Shown here one piece after another: positions 9,660-17,641 of a DNA stretch of 45,228 bases. This DNA is from Enterobacter soli ATCC BAA-2102 (GTDB lineage: Bacteria > Pseudomonadota > Gammaproteobacteria > Enterobacterales > Enterobacteriaceae). Location of the stretch: assembly GCF_001654845.1 (NCBI RefSeq), contig NZ_LXES01000027.1:1-45228 (forward strand), given 5' to 3'. The position numbers and the translations under genes were made by a program. The first letter of the stretch is position 1, and the number at the start of each line of letters is the position of its first letter. The notes below the pieces were generated by a model. It was not told the DNA's origin. It saw only the letters and a program-made list of their open reading frames with translations, and made no database searches.

Positions 9660-9672
9660 AATCATTCAGTTA
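9660..9672 (+). promoter_or_regulatory. IHF-like site
   Basis: AATCATTCAGTTA matches the IHF consensus WATCAANNNNTTR with one mismatch, and an A/T-rich tract lies upstream. It sits between the NtrC-like enhancers and the sigma-54 element, about 72 bp before the predicted start site, the usual place for a bend that brings enhancer and polymerase together. Confidence 0.5.
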
Positions 9673-9695
9673 ACCCATGCATTCCAGAAAGTTCA

Positions 9696-9718
9696 TGAAC
9701 CAATGATTTATTGGTTCA
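9696..9718. promoter_or_regulatory. Candidate GntR operator (23-bp palindrome)
   Basis: TGAACCAAT-gattt-ATTGGTTCA has perfect 9-bp arms. It overlaps the -24 GG of the sigma-54 element, so a bound repressor would block the promoter. The half-site GAACCAAT recurs at 9805-9812, touching the start codon of the adjacent GntR gene, and GTTCATGAAC (9691-9700) overlaps the left arm. Autoregulation by the GntR protein is an inference. Confidence 0.65.
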
Positions 9719-9728
9719 TTATTTGCTT
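9711..9728 (+). promoter_or_regulatory. Sigma-54 (RpoN) promoter, -24/-12
   Basis: TTGGTTCATTATTTGCTT contains GG (9713-9714), exactly 10 bp, then GC (9725-9726), and agrees with TGGCAC-N5-TTGCW except in two bases of the CAC part. The predicted start is near 9738, leaving a leader of about 75 bases before the GntR gene. Confidence 0.6.
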
Positions 9729-9741
9729 AATCATTAGGACG

Positions 9742-9770
9742 ATAAGTTATCGGTCATATCCATAACTTAT
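9742..9770. promoter_or_regulatory. Second inverted repeat in the operon leader
   Basis: ATAAGTTAT (9742-9750) and ATAACTTAT (9762-9770) are 9-bp inverted arms around an 11-bp spacer. It lies just after the predicted sigma-54 start. It may be a second operator or an mRNA hairpin. Confidence 0.45.
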
Positions 9771-9812
9771 TGTTAATAAAAATAAAGAAATGATGACAGC
9801 GAGCGAACCAAT

Positions 9813-10532
9813 ATGGAAAAACCGTCACGGTTTCTGGCAAATTCCAGCACCGCACTCGAGCAATTGCGCGGGCTTATCAACCAGCATGAGTCAACACCAG
9901 GCATTCCATTGCCCACTGAACGTGAGCTTTCGGAAACACTCGGCGTAGGGCGACGTGAAGTGCGTCGTGCGCTGGACGTGCTGGAAGAAGAGGGGCGGAT
10001 CTGGCGTAAACAGGGCAAAGGTACGTTTATTGGCCCGGCAGCACCCGTTGAGCCTCTGGCGCTTCAGGGGCTGGTACAACAGACCAATCTGCTGGAAGTG
10101 ATGGAAGCTCGTCTGCAACTTGAGCCCGGCCTGGCCCGTCTTGCGGCGCTGCGTGCCACCAGGGAAAACCTCGCGCTGATGCAGCGTATGCTGGAACGCA
10201 TTAATAAGGTCAGCCCGGATGACCGCGATCTCAATGAACTGTGGGATAGCGCATTCCATCGCGCGATAGCGGAAGCCGCAGGTAACCGCCTGATGCTGGG
10301 ATTATTCGATGCGATTGATGCGGTCAGGCGCGAACCCGGCTGGCAACACCTGCGCGAATTAGCCCGCACCCCTGAACGCGTTGATAACTACAACGACCAT
10401 CACCACAAAATCATGTCAGCGATTATCTATCGCCAGCCTAATGAAGCTGCCGCCGCGATGCGCGAACACCTGCTCAGCCTGCAAACAGCCCTGATTCAGG
10501 CTATTCACCTTGAGGACGATTTCACGCTATGA
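9813..10532 (+). CDS. GntR-family regulator, FadR/FCD subfamily
   Basis: A 239-residue repressor-type protein. The N-terminal winged helix-turn-helix (about 14-75) contains PLPTERELSETLGVGRREV and RIWRKQGKGTFI. The all-helical FCD ligand domain (about 90-230) keeps its metal-binding residues: Asp145 and His149 in WDSAFHRAIAEAAGN, His in the DHHHK run at 196-198, and His219. It is the first gene of the transporter operon and its stop overlaps the next start (ATGA), so it most likely controls its own operon through the palindromes at 9696-9718 and 9805-9812. The ligand, probably a peptide or an amino/carboxylic acid, is unknown. The Shine-Dalgarno sequence is weak. Confidence 0.9.
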   Translation: MEKPSRFLANSSTALEQLRGLINQHESTPGIPLPTERELSETLGVGRREVRRALDVLEEEGRIWRKQGKGTFIGPAAPVEPLALQGLVQQTNLLEVMEARLQLEPGLARLAALRATRENLALMQRMLERINKVSPDDRDLNELWDSAFHRAIAEAAGNRLMLGLFDAIDAVRREPGWQHLRELARTPERVDNYNDHHHKIMSAIIYRQPNEAAAAMREHLLSLQTALIQAIHLEDDFTL

Positions 10533-11542
10533 CAACGATCCCGTTTAAGGAAGCATCTCCTGTTCTGCGGCTGCAAAACCTCAACGTTAAATTTGCGGGG
10601 TCGCCCGTCAGCGTACTTGATGGTATTTCGCTGACCGTAAAAGCGGGTGAAACGCTCGCTCTGGTGGGGGAATCCGGGTGTGGGAAAAGTATCACCTCGT
10701 TAGCGCTGATGGGGTTATTACCCGCCAGTGCGCAAATCGTCAGCGGCGAGATGCAGTTTCGACGCCATGACCTGCGAAAACTCTCCCCGCGCGAATATGC
10801 CGATCTCCGTGGCAGCGAGCTGGCGATGATTTTTCAGGAGCCGATGACCTCGCTGAACCCCGCTTTTACCCTTGGCGATCAGCTGAGCGAAGCGGTTATG
10901 CGCCACCAGAAAATGACGCGTGCGCAAGCGATGGACGCGGCGCTGAACATTCTGGAAAAGGTTCAGATCCCGGCGGCAGAGATGCGCCTTAAGGCTTATC
11001 CACATCAGCTTTCTGGCGGGATGCGCCAGCGCGTGATGATTGCGATGGCCCTGATTAACCACCCGCGTTTGCTGATTGCCGACGAACCGACCACCGCGCT
11101 GGATGTCACCATTCAGGCGCAAATCCTCGCATTGCTCAACACATTAAAAGAAGAAACGGGCACGGCGGTGCTGATGATCACTCACGATTTGGGCGTGGTG
11201 GCAGAAGTGGCGCAGCAGGTGGCGGTGATGTATGCCGGCCAGGTCGTGGAGCAGGGCAGCGTAGAGGCGATTTTTGCTGACCCGCAACACCCGTACACCA
11301 TCGGTCTGATGGGATCTATTCCTTCTCTTGGGGCGCGTAAAGGCCAGCTTTCCACCATTCCGGGCGCCGTGCCGCTACCCGAATCCATGCCGGAAGGCTG
11401 CCGTTTTGCCACCCGTTGTCCTTTTGCACAGACCCGCTGTCACGATGAAAAACCACAACTTAACACGCTGGGTGCAGGGCATCAGGTGGCCTGTTTCCGC
11501 GTACCGCTGGAACAACATATTGCGCTGGGAGAGACAGCATGA
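10529..11542 (+). CDS. Peptide-type ABC transporter ATP-binding protein (DppD/GsiA-N-like)
   Basis: A 337-residue nucleotide-binding subunit of an Opp/Dpp/Gsi-type importer. Walker A is GESGCGKS (47-54), the Q-loop is [11 protein letters not shown], the signature is LSGGMRQR (161-168), Walker B is LLIADEP with Asp185 and Glu186, and the switch His is in ITHDLGV. The C-terminal oligopeptide-transport domain has a four-cysteine pattern (GCRFATRC...C...VAC) of the kind seen in DppD/OppD proteins. The start overlaps the GntR stop by 4 bp, and the stop overlaps the next start by 4 bp, indicating translational coupling. Confidence 0.92.
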   Translation: MTTIPFKEASPVLRLQNLNVKFAGSPVSVLDGISLTVKAGETLALVGESGCGKSITSLALMGLLPASAQIVSGEMQFRRHDLRKLSPREYADLRGSELAMIFQEPMTSLNPAFTLGDQLSEAVMRHQKMTRAQAMDAALNILEKVQIPAAEMRLKAYPHQLSGGMRQRVMIAMALINHPRLLIADEPTTALDVTIQAQILALLNTLKEETGTAVLMITHDLGVVAEVAQQVAVMYAGQVVEQGSVEAIFADPQHPYTIGLMGSIPSLGARKGQLSTIPGAVPLPESMPEGCRFATRCPFAQTRCHDEKPQLNTLGAGHQVACFRVPLEQHIALGETA

Positions 11543-12621
11543 CGACGCCAATTCTTGAAGCCCGTGACCTCAGCAAGCTGTTCCCTGGCCCGAAAAAACT
11601 GTTTACTCCGGCGCGTTTTGTCACCGCTGTTGATCGCGTTTCCCTTTCCGTTATGCCGGGGGAAACGCTGGCTATCGTAGGCGAATCTGGATCCGGGAAA
11701 TCCACGCTGGGCCGTTTGCTGCTGCGCCTGCTGGCGGCAAGCGAAGGGCGCGTGTTTTATCAGGGCGAGGAGATCACCCACGCGACTGGCGCGCGCCTTA
11801 ATCAGCTCCGGCGCGAACTGCAAATTATCTTCCAGGATCCTTTTGCCTCGCTGAACCCGCGTATGACGGTAGAGCAGATCGTGGGTGAGCCGCTGTGGCT
11901 GCACCAGAACATGAAAAAAGCAGACCGCCAGTACCGCGTTGCCGAGTTGCTCAAAACCGTTGGGCTGCCGGCAGCCTGGGCCGGGCGTTACCCGCATGAA
12001 TTTTCCGGCGGCCAGCGTCAGCGCATCGGCATTGCGCGAGCGCTGGCATCAGGGCCAAAACTGCTGCTGGGAGATGAGCCCGTCTCCGCACTGGATGTCT
12101 CTGTACAGGCGCAGGTGGTGAATCTGCTGGAAAGCCTTAAGCATCAACTGGGGCTGACGATGGTGATTGTCGCTCACGGTCTGGCGGTGATCCGTCATAT
12201 GAGCGACCGGGTGGCGGTGATGTATCTCGGGCAAATTGTGGAGCTTGCCACGGTCGATGAAATCTTCGACGCGCCGCTGCACCCCTATACCCAGGCGCTG
12301 ATTGCCTCTGCCCCGCAAATGCAGCCGGGTGCCCAGCGCGATACGCCCCTGTTGCAGGGAGATTTGCCGAATCCGTCTAACCCGCCTTCCGGGTGCCGTT
12401 TTCATACCCGTTGCCCGTATGTCACCGATGAATGCCGCCAGGTTGAGCCGATTAATCAGGTGCTTGAAGGCGGGCGTCAGGTTGCCTGTCATCGCTGGCA
12501 GGACATTAATCGCGATCGCAGTGTTATTCAGGTAGCACCGCCATCCGCAGCATTTCTGCGCCGCCGCGCGCTGTTTGAACACGCGGCATCTCACTCCTCC
12601 CTTCCTTCAAGGAACTCATGA
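11539..12621 (+). CDS. Peptide-type ABC transporter ATP-binding protein (DppF/GsiA-C-like)
   Basis: The second ATPase of the importer, 360 residues. Walker A is GESGSGKS (48-55), the Q-loop is IFQDPFASLNP, the signature is FSGGQRQR, and Walker B is LLLGDEP (Asp179, Glu180). The switch region reads VAHGLAV: the His is kept, but the usual following Asp is Gly. The C-terminal oligopeptide domain again has clustered Cys (GCRFHTRCPYVTDEC). A tail of about 35 residues beyond that domain is unusual. It forms ATGA overlaps with both neighbours. Confidence 0.92.
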   Translation: MTTPILEARDLSKLFPGPKKLFTPARFVTAVDRVSLSVMPGETLAIVGESGSGKSTLGRLLLRLLAASEGRVFYQGEEITHATGARLNQLRRELQIIFQDPFASLNPRMTVEQIVGEPLWLHQNMKKADRQYRVAELLKTVGLPAAWAGRYPHEFSGGQRQRIGIARALASGPKLLLGDEPVSALDVSVQAQVVNLLESLKHQLGLTMVIVAHGLAVIRHMSDRVAVMYLGQIVELATVDEIFDAPLHPYTQALIASAPQMQPGAQRDTPLLQGDLPNPSNPPSGCRFHTRCPYVTDECRQVEPINQVLEGGRQVACHRWQDINRDRSVIQVAPPSAAFLRRRALFEHAASHSSLPSRNS

Positions 12622-14138
12622 TAATGACAATGCGTAATTCTCTTTTGACCGTACTGGGAAGTGTAATGTTGCTTGGCGCGGCGCTGCCCGCCCATTCAGA
12701 AAGTGTGCTGCGAATTGGTCTGGGGGCAGACCCGGACATGCTCGACCCGCATCTGGCGCGCACCTACTATGGCCGCTTTGTTTTCGCCTCATTGTGCGAC
12801 AGGCTGGTGGACGTTGACGATCACCTGAAAGTGGTGCCGGGCCTGGCGAAGGACTGGGCGTGGAGTGACGACGGCAAAACCCTGACCATGAATCTGCGCG
12901 AAGGGGTGACCTTCCACGATGGTGAAAAATTCGATGCCGCTGCGGCGAAATACAACCTCGAGCGCGCCCTGACCTTAAAAGGCTCCCTGCGTAAAAGCGA
13001 GATCTCTTCTGTTGAGTCGATTGACGTTACTGGCCCAATGCAAATCGCCCTGCATCTGAAAACCCCTGATGCCGCGCTGTTAATGCAGCTCACCGACCGT
13101 GCCGGTGCGATGATGGCGCCAGAAGCGGCGAAAAAACCTGATTTTGCGGCTCACCCGGTCTGTTCCGGCCCGTATAAATTCGAGAGCCGCGTGTCGCAGG
13201 ACCGCATTGTGCTGACGCGTTTTGATAACTACTGGAATAAAGACGCTTACCACTTTGACAAGATTATCTATCTGCCGATCCCGGACGCCTCTGTACGCCT
13301 GGCTAACCTGCGTGCGGGCGATCTTGATCTGACCGAAGGCATTGCGGCAAGCGATGTGAAAACCGTGGAAGCCGACAGCAAGCTGGCGCTGGCGAAGGTC
13401 ACCGGCCTGGGTTATCAGGGTATTACCTTCAACATTAATAACGGCAAAGTCCCGGCCAACGATCCATTCAAAGATGCCCGCGTGCGCGAGGCGTTCTCAC
13501 AGGCTATCGACCGCGATGCCATCAATCAGGTGGTGTTCGAAGGGCTGTACACGCCAGCAAACCAGGCGTTTTCACCGGTCAGCCCGTATCACGTCAACCT
13601 GCCGGTGCCACCGCGCGACGTCGACAAAGCGAAAGCGCTGCTGAAAGCGGCGGGCGTGGCAACCCCCCTGACCGTAAACCTGCTGGTGCCAAACAACCCA
13701 ACCTCTCAGCAGGTAGGGCAGGTGCTTCAGGCGATGGTGGCGGAGGCTGGCTTTAACCTCAATCTGCAAATGACCGAGTTCGCCACGCTGCTCGATCGCC
13801 AGCAAAGCGGTGATTATCAGCTGAGTTTCTCTGGCTGGTCTGGTCGCCCCGATCCGGATGGCAGCATCTTTGGCTTCATTAACAGCAAAGGCACCTTAAA
13901 CGACGGGCGTTACAGCAATGCGCAGGTGGATGAATGGTTGACTCAGGCGCGTCTGAACACCGATCAGGCCGCACGCCAGCCGCTGTATGACAAAGTGGTG
14001 AAGCAGCTGCAAACCGATATGCCTATCGCATACCTCTACTTTGAGCCACGTATTTTTGGCCTGAACAAAAGCGTGCAGGGCTTTAAACCTTACCCGGACG
14101 GCATCGTACGTCTTGCCGGTCTGACGCTGGCGAAATAA
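12618..14138 (+). CDS. Periplasmic substrate-binding protein, SBP_bac_5 family
   Basis: A 506-residue solute-binding protein for peptides or related solutes (DppA/GsiB class). An N-terminal signal peptide of about 27-28 residues ends near LPAHS. The mature region begins with the family pattern ESVLRIGLGADPDMLDPHLA. Further family segments are DGKTLTMNLREGVTFHDGE-like and CSGPYKF. The first ATG (12618) overlaps the ATPase stop; ATG 12624 is an alternative that leaves the signal peptide intact. It is separated from the permease by 21 bp. Ligand identity cannot be read from sequence. Confidence 0.92.
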   Translation: MIMTMRNSLLTVLGSVMLLGAALPAHSESVLRIGLGADPDMLDPHLARTYYGRFVFASLCDRLVDVDDHLKVVPGLAKDWAWSDDGKTLTMNLREGVTFHDGEKFDAAAAKYNLERALTLKGSLRKSEISSVESIDVTGPMQIALHLKTPDAALLMQLTDRAGAMMAPEAAKKPDFAAHPVCSGPYKFESRVSQDRIVLTRFDNYWNKDAYHFDKIIYLPIPDASVRLANLRAGDLDLTEGIAASDVKTVEADSKLALAKVTGLGYQGITFNINNGKVPANDPFKDARVREAFSQAIDRDAINQVVFEGLYTPANQAFSPVSPYHVNLPVPPRDVDKAKALLKAAGVATPLTVNLLVPNNPTSQQVGQVLQAMVAEAGFNLNLQMTEFATLLDRQQSGDYQLSFSGWSGRPDPDGSIFGFINSKGTLNDGRYSNAQVDEWLTQARLNTDQAARQPLYDKVVKQLQTDMPIAYLYFEPRIFGLNKSVQGFKPYPDGIVRLAGLTLAK

Positions 14139-14159
14139 AAAAGGCCCTGAGGAGAAACC

Positions 14160-15101
14160 ATGCTTGAACTGATTTGCAAGCGTCTGCTGCTGGCCATCCC
14201 GACTCTGCTCCTGGTGAGCATGATGGTGTTCGGGCTGCAAAAGCTGCTGCCTGGCGACCCGCTGATCGCGATGGCCGGGGAGGAGCGCGATCCGGCAGTG
14301 ATTGCGCAGCTGCGCGCTGAATTAAACCTCGATGCGCCGATTCCTGTGCAGTACTTCCACTGGCTGACGCGCGCGCTACAGGGCGATCTTGGTGTCTCCT
14401 TACGTACTCACGAACCGGTCACGCAGCTGATTGCGAGCAAGCTGCCGGTGACGCTGGAGCTGTCGCTGCTGGCGATGATCATTGCGCTGTTGTTCGGCAT
14501 CGGGATGGGGATCCTGGCGGCGGTCAATAAAAACAGCTGGGTGGATCATGGCGCGAACTTTGTGGCGATCTCGGGGATCTCGATACCGCACTTCTGGCTT
14601 GGGATCCTGCTGATCCTGGTGTTTTCGGTCAATCTGCAATGGCTGCCTGCCTCGGGGTTTGTGCCGTTCAGTGAAGATCCGCTCCAAAACCTGCGCACGT
14701 TGCTGTTACCGGCATCGGTTCTGGGGACGGGGCTGGCGGCCACGCTGATGCGCCATACCCGCGCGTCGATGATCGCCGTGCTGAAAGCGGATTATATCCG
14801 TACTGCCCGGGCAAAAGGGCTACTGCCAAAAGCGGTGATTTTAAAGCACGCATTTCGCAATGCGCTGGTCCCGGTTATCACTCTCACCACGCTGCTGTTT
14901 GGCGAGCTGCTGGGCGGCGCGGTGCTGACCGAGCAGGTTTTCACCATTCCGGGCTTTGGCAAGATGATCGTCGATTCTGTCTTTAACCGCGACTATGCCG
15001 TGGTGCAGGGCGTGGTGCTGATCGTGGCGATCGGTTTCCTGCTGCTGAACCTGCTGGCCGATGTGCTGTATGTCCTTATCAACCCGAAGATGCGAGGTTA
15101 A
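14160..15101 (+). CDS. ABC transporter permease, DppB/GsiC-like
   Basis: A 313-residue inner-membrane permease. TM1 lies at residues 9-30, followed by the periplasmic DPLIAMAGEERDP loop and then five more membrane helices. The EAA loop that contacts the ATPase is visible as DYIRTARAKGLLPKAVILKHAFRN-type sequence (about 205-228). GAGGAG just upstream supports the start. Its TAA is followed directly by the ATG of the partner permease. Confidence 0.93.
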   Translation: MLELICKRLLLAIPTLLLVSMMVFGLQKLLPGDPLIAMAGEERDPAVIAQLRAELNLDAPIPVQYFHWLTRALQGDLGVSLRTHEPVTQLIASKLPVTLELSLLAMIIALLFGIGMGILAAVNKNSWVDHGANFVAISGISIPHFWLGILLILVFSVNLQWLPASGFVPFSEDPLQNLRTLLLPASVLGTGLAATLMRHTRASMIAVLKADYIRTARAKGLLPKAVILKHAFRNALVPVITLTTLLFGELLGGAVLTEQVFTIPGFGKMIVDSVFNRDYAVVQGVVLIVAIGFLLLNLLADVLYVLINPKMRG

Positions 15102-15980
15102 ATGATGGCGGAACTGACGACTCAAACCGTTGCGCCTGCGTTACCGCGCGCGCAGAACCGGGTGCTGAAAAAATTCCTCGCCAACAAAAGTGCGGTGATT
15201 GGTGCGGTGATTGTGGGCTTCTTCGTTTTGCTGGCGCTGCTCGCGCCCTGGATTGCTCCATTTGACCCGGTCAAAGCTAACTTTCTGGCGGTGCGTAAAG
15301 CGCCTTCGGCTATGTACTGGTTTGGTACTGACGAACTGGGGCGAGATATTCTGTCGCGCATTGTCTGGGGGGCGAGAACCTCGCTGATGGCAGGCTGCAT
15401 GTCGGTGGTGATCGCCGTTGTCATCGGCGTGCCGCTGGGGCTGGTGGCGGGCTACTTCCAGAAAATGTGGGACGGCGTGATCTCGCGTTTTATTGAAGCG
15501 CTGCTGGCCTGTCCATTCCTGATCATGGCGATCGCGCTGGGTGCGTTTTTAGGGCCAAGCCTGACCAACGCCATGATCGCCATTGGTCTTTCCGCGATGC
15601 CGATCTTCGCCCGTCTGACGCGTGGCCAGGTGATCGCCATTCGCAATGAAGAGTACATCGACGGTGCGCGGGCGATTGGCCTGCCGGATCGCTGGATCAT
15701 TGTGAAATACGTCCTGCCTAACGTGATGTCACCAATCCTGGTGCAGGCCACGCTGGCAATAGCCTCGGCGATTATCGCTGAAGCCAGCCTCTCATTTTTA
15801 GGGCTCGGCCAGCAGCCGCCGAACCCGTCCTGGGGCTCGATGCTCAACACCGCGAAGGGGTTCCTTGAGCAGGCACCGTGGATGTCTGTTTTCCCCGGTA
15901 TTGCGATTTTCCTTGCGGTACAGGGCTTTAATTTACTCGGTGACGGGCTGCGCGATGCGCTCGATCCGCGCCACGACTAA
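15102..15980 (+). CDS. ABC transporter permease, DppC/GsiD-like
   Basis: A 292-residue second permease. The N-terminal OppC-type segment has TM1 at about residues 30-51, followed by FGTDELGRDILSRIVWGARTS, a hallmark of DppC/OppC proteins. The EAA loop is EYIDGARAIGLPDRWIIVKYV. ATG 15102 follows the dppB-like stop codon with no gap, and ATG 15105 is an alternative. With the other permease, two ATPases and the binding protein it completes a five-component importer. Confidence 0.93.
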   Translation: MMAELTTQTVAPALPRAQNRVLKKFLANKSAVIGAVIVGFFVLLALLAPWIAPFDPVKANFLAVRKAPSAMYWFGTDELGRDILSRIVWGARTSLMAGCMSVVIAVVIGVPLGLVAGYFQKMWDGVISRFIEALLACPFLIMAIALGAFLGPSLTNAMIAIGLSAMPIFARLTRGQVIAIRNEEYIDGARAIGLPDRWIIVKYVLPNVMSPILVQATLAIASAIIAEASLSFLGLGQQPPNPSWGSMLNTAKGFLEQAPWMSVFPGIAIFLAVQGFNLLGDGLRDALDPRHD

Positions 15981-15986
15981 GGAGTC

Positions 15987-17591
15987 ATGATGACCAAAGC
16001 GCTTGATTTTACTTCCGGTTACGATTCACGACGCCCGCCGATGATGGGCCACAACGCAGTGGCAACGTCGCAGCCGCTGGCGGCGCAGGCGGGGATGCGG
16101 ATGTTGCAACTGGGTGGTAACGCCGTTGATGCCGCGATTGCCACTGCGATGGCACTGACGGTGGTCGAACCCACCGGGAATGGTATTGGCAGCGATGCTT
16201 TCGCCATCATCTGGGACGGGGAAAAGCTTCACGGTCTTAATGCATCTGGTCGTTCACCTGCCAGCTGGCACGCAGATATGTTTGCCGGGAAAACGGCTGT
16301 GCCGGAAATTGGCTGGGAGGCCGTCACCGTGCCGGGTGCGGTATCGGGTTGGGTTGCACTGGCGGAACGTTTTGGCACATTGCCGCTCACAACACTGGCA
16401 CAGCCTGCAATTGAGTATGCGCGTAACGGTTTCCCGGTGTCGCCACTGATTGGCCATCTGTGGCAGCGTGGCTACAACAAGCTGAAAGACCAGCCGGGCT
16501 TTAGTGCCTGTTTCGCCCCTGAAGGACGTGCTCCGCGAATTGGCGAAATCTTCCGTAACCCGGCGCAGGCAGACTCGCTGGAGCTGATTGCCAAAACCAA
16601 CGGCGAAGCGTTTTATCGCGGTGAGCTGGCGCAGAAAATTGCCGCCTTTGCCAAAGAACACGGCGCTCATCTTACGGCCGAGGACCTGGCAAACCATCGC
16701 GTTGACTGGGTTGAACTGTTGTCGCGCGATTTTGCGGGGGGCTCGGTGCAGGAGTTGCCGCCAAACGGACAGGGGATTGCCACGCTGATTGCCCTTGGCA
16801 TTCTGGAGCAGTGCGGTATCGAAAAACATCACCCGGATTCCGTGCAGGCGCTGCATCTGTCGATTGAAGCCATGAAACTGGCGCTGGCCGATCTCGACCG
16901 CTATGTGGCAGATGAAGCGCATATGGAGTTCGCCGCTAAAGAGTTGCTGAGCGATGCCTACCTGAAATCACGTGCTGCGCTGATTGACCAGGATAAAGCT
17001 TCTGACTTCACCTACGGTTCGCCAACGCAAAGCGGGACAGTTTATCTCACCGCAGCGGATTCCAGCGGCATGATGATCTCTTTTATTCAGTCGAACTTTA
17101 TGGGCTTCGGCTCTGGCGTGGTGGTTCCCGATACCGGGATCAGCCTGCAAAACCGTGGCTGCGGTTTTGTGCTTGACCCAAATCACCCGAACGCGCTGGC
17201 AGGTAACAAGCGTCCATTCCACACCATCATTCCGGGATTTGCGATGGACGGTAACGGCAAGCCGCTGATGTCATTCGGCGTAATGGGCGGGCCAATGCAG
17301 GCGCAAGGGCACATGCAAATGGCGCTGCGTATTATGCTGCACGGGCAAAACCCGCAGGCGGCGATCGACGCGCCGCGCTGGCGCGTGGTGCAGGGCAGAG
17401 AGGTTATTGTTGAGTCGACGTTTGACCGTAATACCATTGCGGCGCTGCGCGAGCGCGGGCATCAGATTGTTGTGGAAGACCCACTCCAGGATTACAACTT
17501 TGGTGGCGCGCAGGTGATTTATCGTCTGCCGGAAGGGCACTACGTGGCCGCGACGGAAAGCCGCAAAGACGGGCAGGCGCTGGTAAGTTAA
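15987..17591 (+). CDS. Gamma-glutamyltransferase-family protein, cytoplasmic
   Basis: A 534-residue Ntn-hydrolase precursor of the gamma-glutamyltranspeptidase family (YwrD-like branch). Autocleavage before a conserved Thr should make large and small subunits; the likely nucleophile is Thr351 in SGTVYLTAAD. The ligand-binding Arg is in NASGRSP (Arg89), and the oxyanion region is FGVMGGPMQAQGHMQ. Unlike E. coli Ggt it has no signal peptide, so it should act in the cytosol. It is the last gene of the operon, six bases after the permease with AAGGAGT as Shine-Dalgarno, suggesting it breaks down the imported compound. Substrate is inferred only. Confidence 0.88.
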   Translation: MMTKALDFTSGYDSRRPPMMGHNAVATSQPLAAQAGMRMLQLGGNAVDAAIATAMALTVVEPTGNGIGSDAFAIIWDGEKLHGLNASGRSPASWHADMFAGKTAVPEIGWEAVTVPGAVSGWVALAERFGTLPLTTLAQPAIEYARNGFPVSPLIGHLWQRGYNKLKDQPGFSACFAPEGRAPRIGEIFRNPAQADSLELIAKTNGEAFYRGELAQKIAAFAKEHGAHLTAEDLANHRVDWVELLSRDFAGGSVQELPPNGQGIATLIALGILEQCGIEKHHPDSVQALHLSIEAMKLALADLDRYVADEAHMEFAAKELLSDAYLKSRAALIDQDKASDFTYGSPTQSGTVYLTAADSSGMMISFIQSNFMGFGSGVVVPDTGISLQNRGCGFVLDPNHPNALAGNKRPFHTIIPGFAMDGNGKPLMSFGVMGGPMQAQGHMQMALRIMLHGQNPQAAIDAPRWRVVQGREVIVESTFDRNTIAALRERGHQIVVEDPLQDYNFGGAQVIYRLPEGHYVAATESRKDGQALVS

Positions 17592-17599
17592 TGTTTTAT

Positions 17600-17626
17600 C
17601 CTCCCTCTCCCTTTGGGAGAGGGAGG
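17600..17626. repeat. GC-rich intergenic hairpin repeat
   Basis: CCTCCCTCTCCC (17600-17611) and GGGAGAGGGAGG (17615-17626) form a perfect 12-bp stem with loop TTT, followed by a purine-rich GGGTGAGGGG tail. This resembles short dispersed intergenic hairpins common in enterobacterial genomes. It lies between convergent genes and may help end both transcripts, although no T run follows. Confidence 0.6.
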
Positions 17627-17641
17627 GGGTGAGGGGAACAT

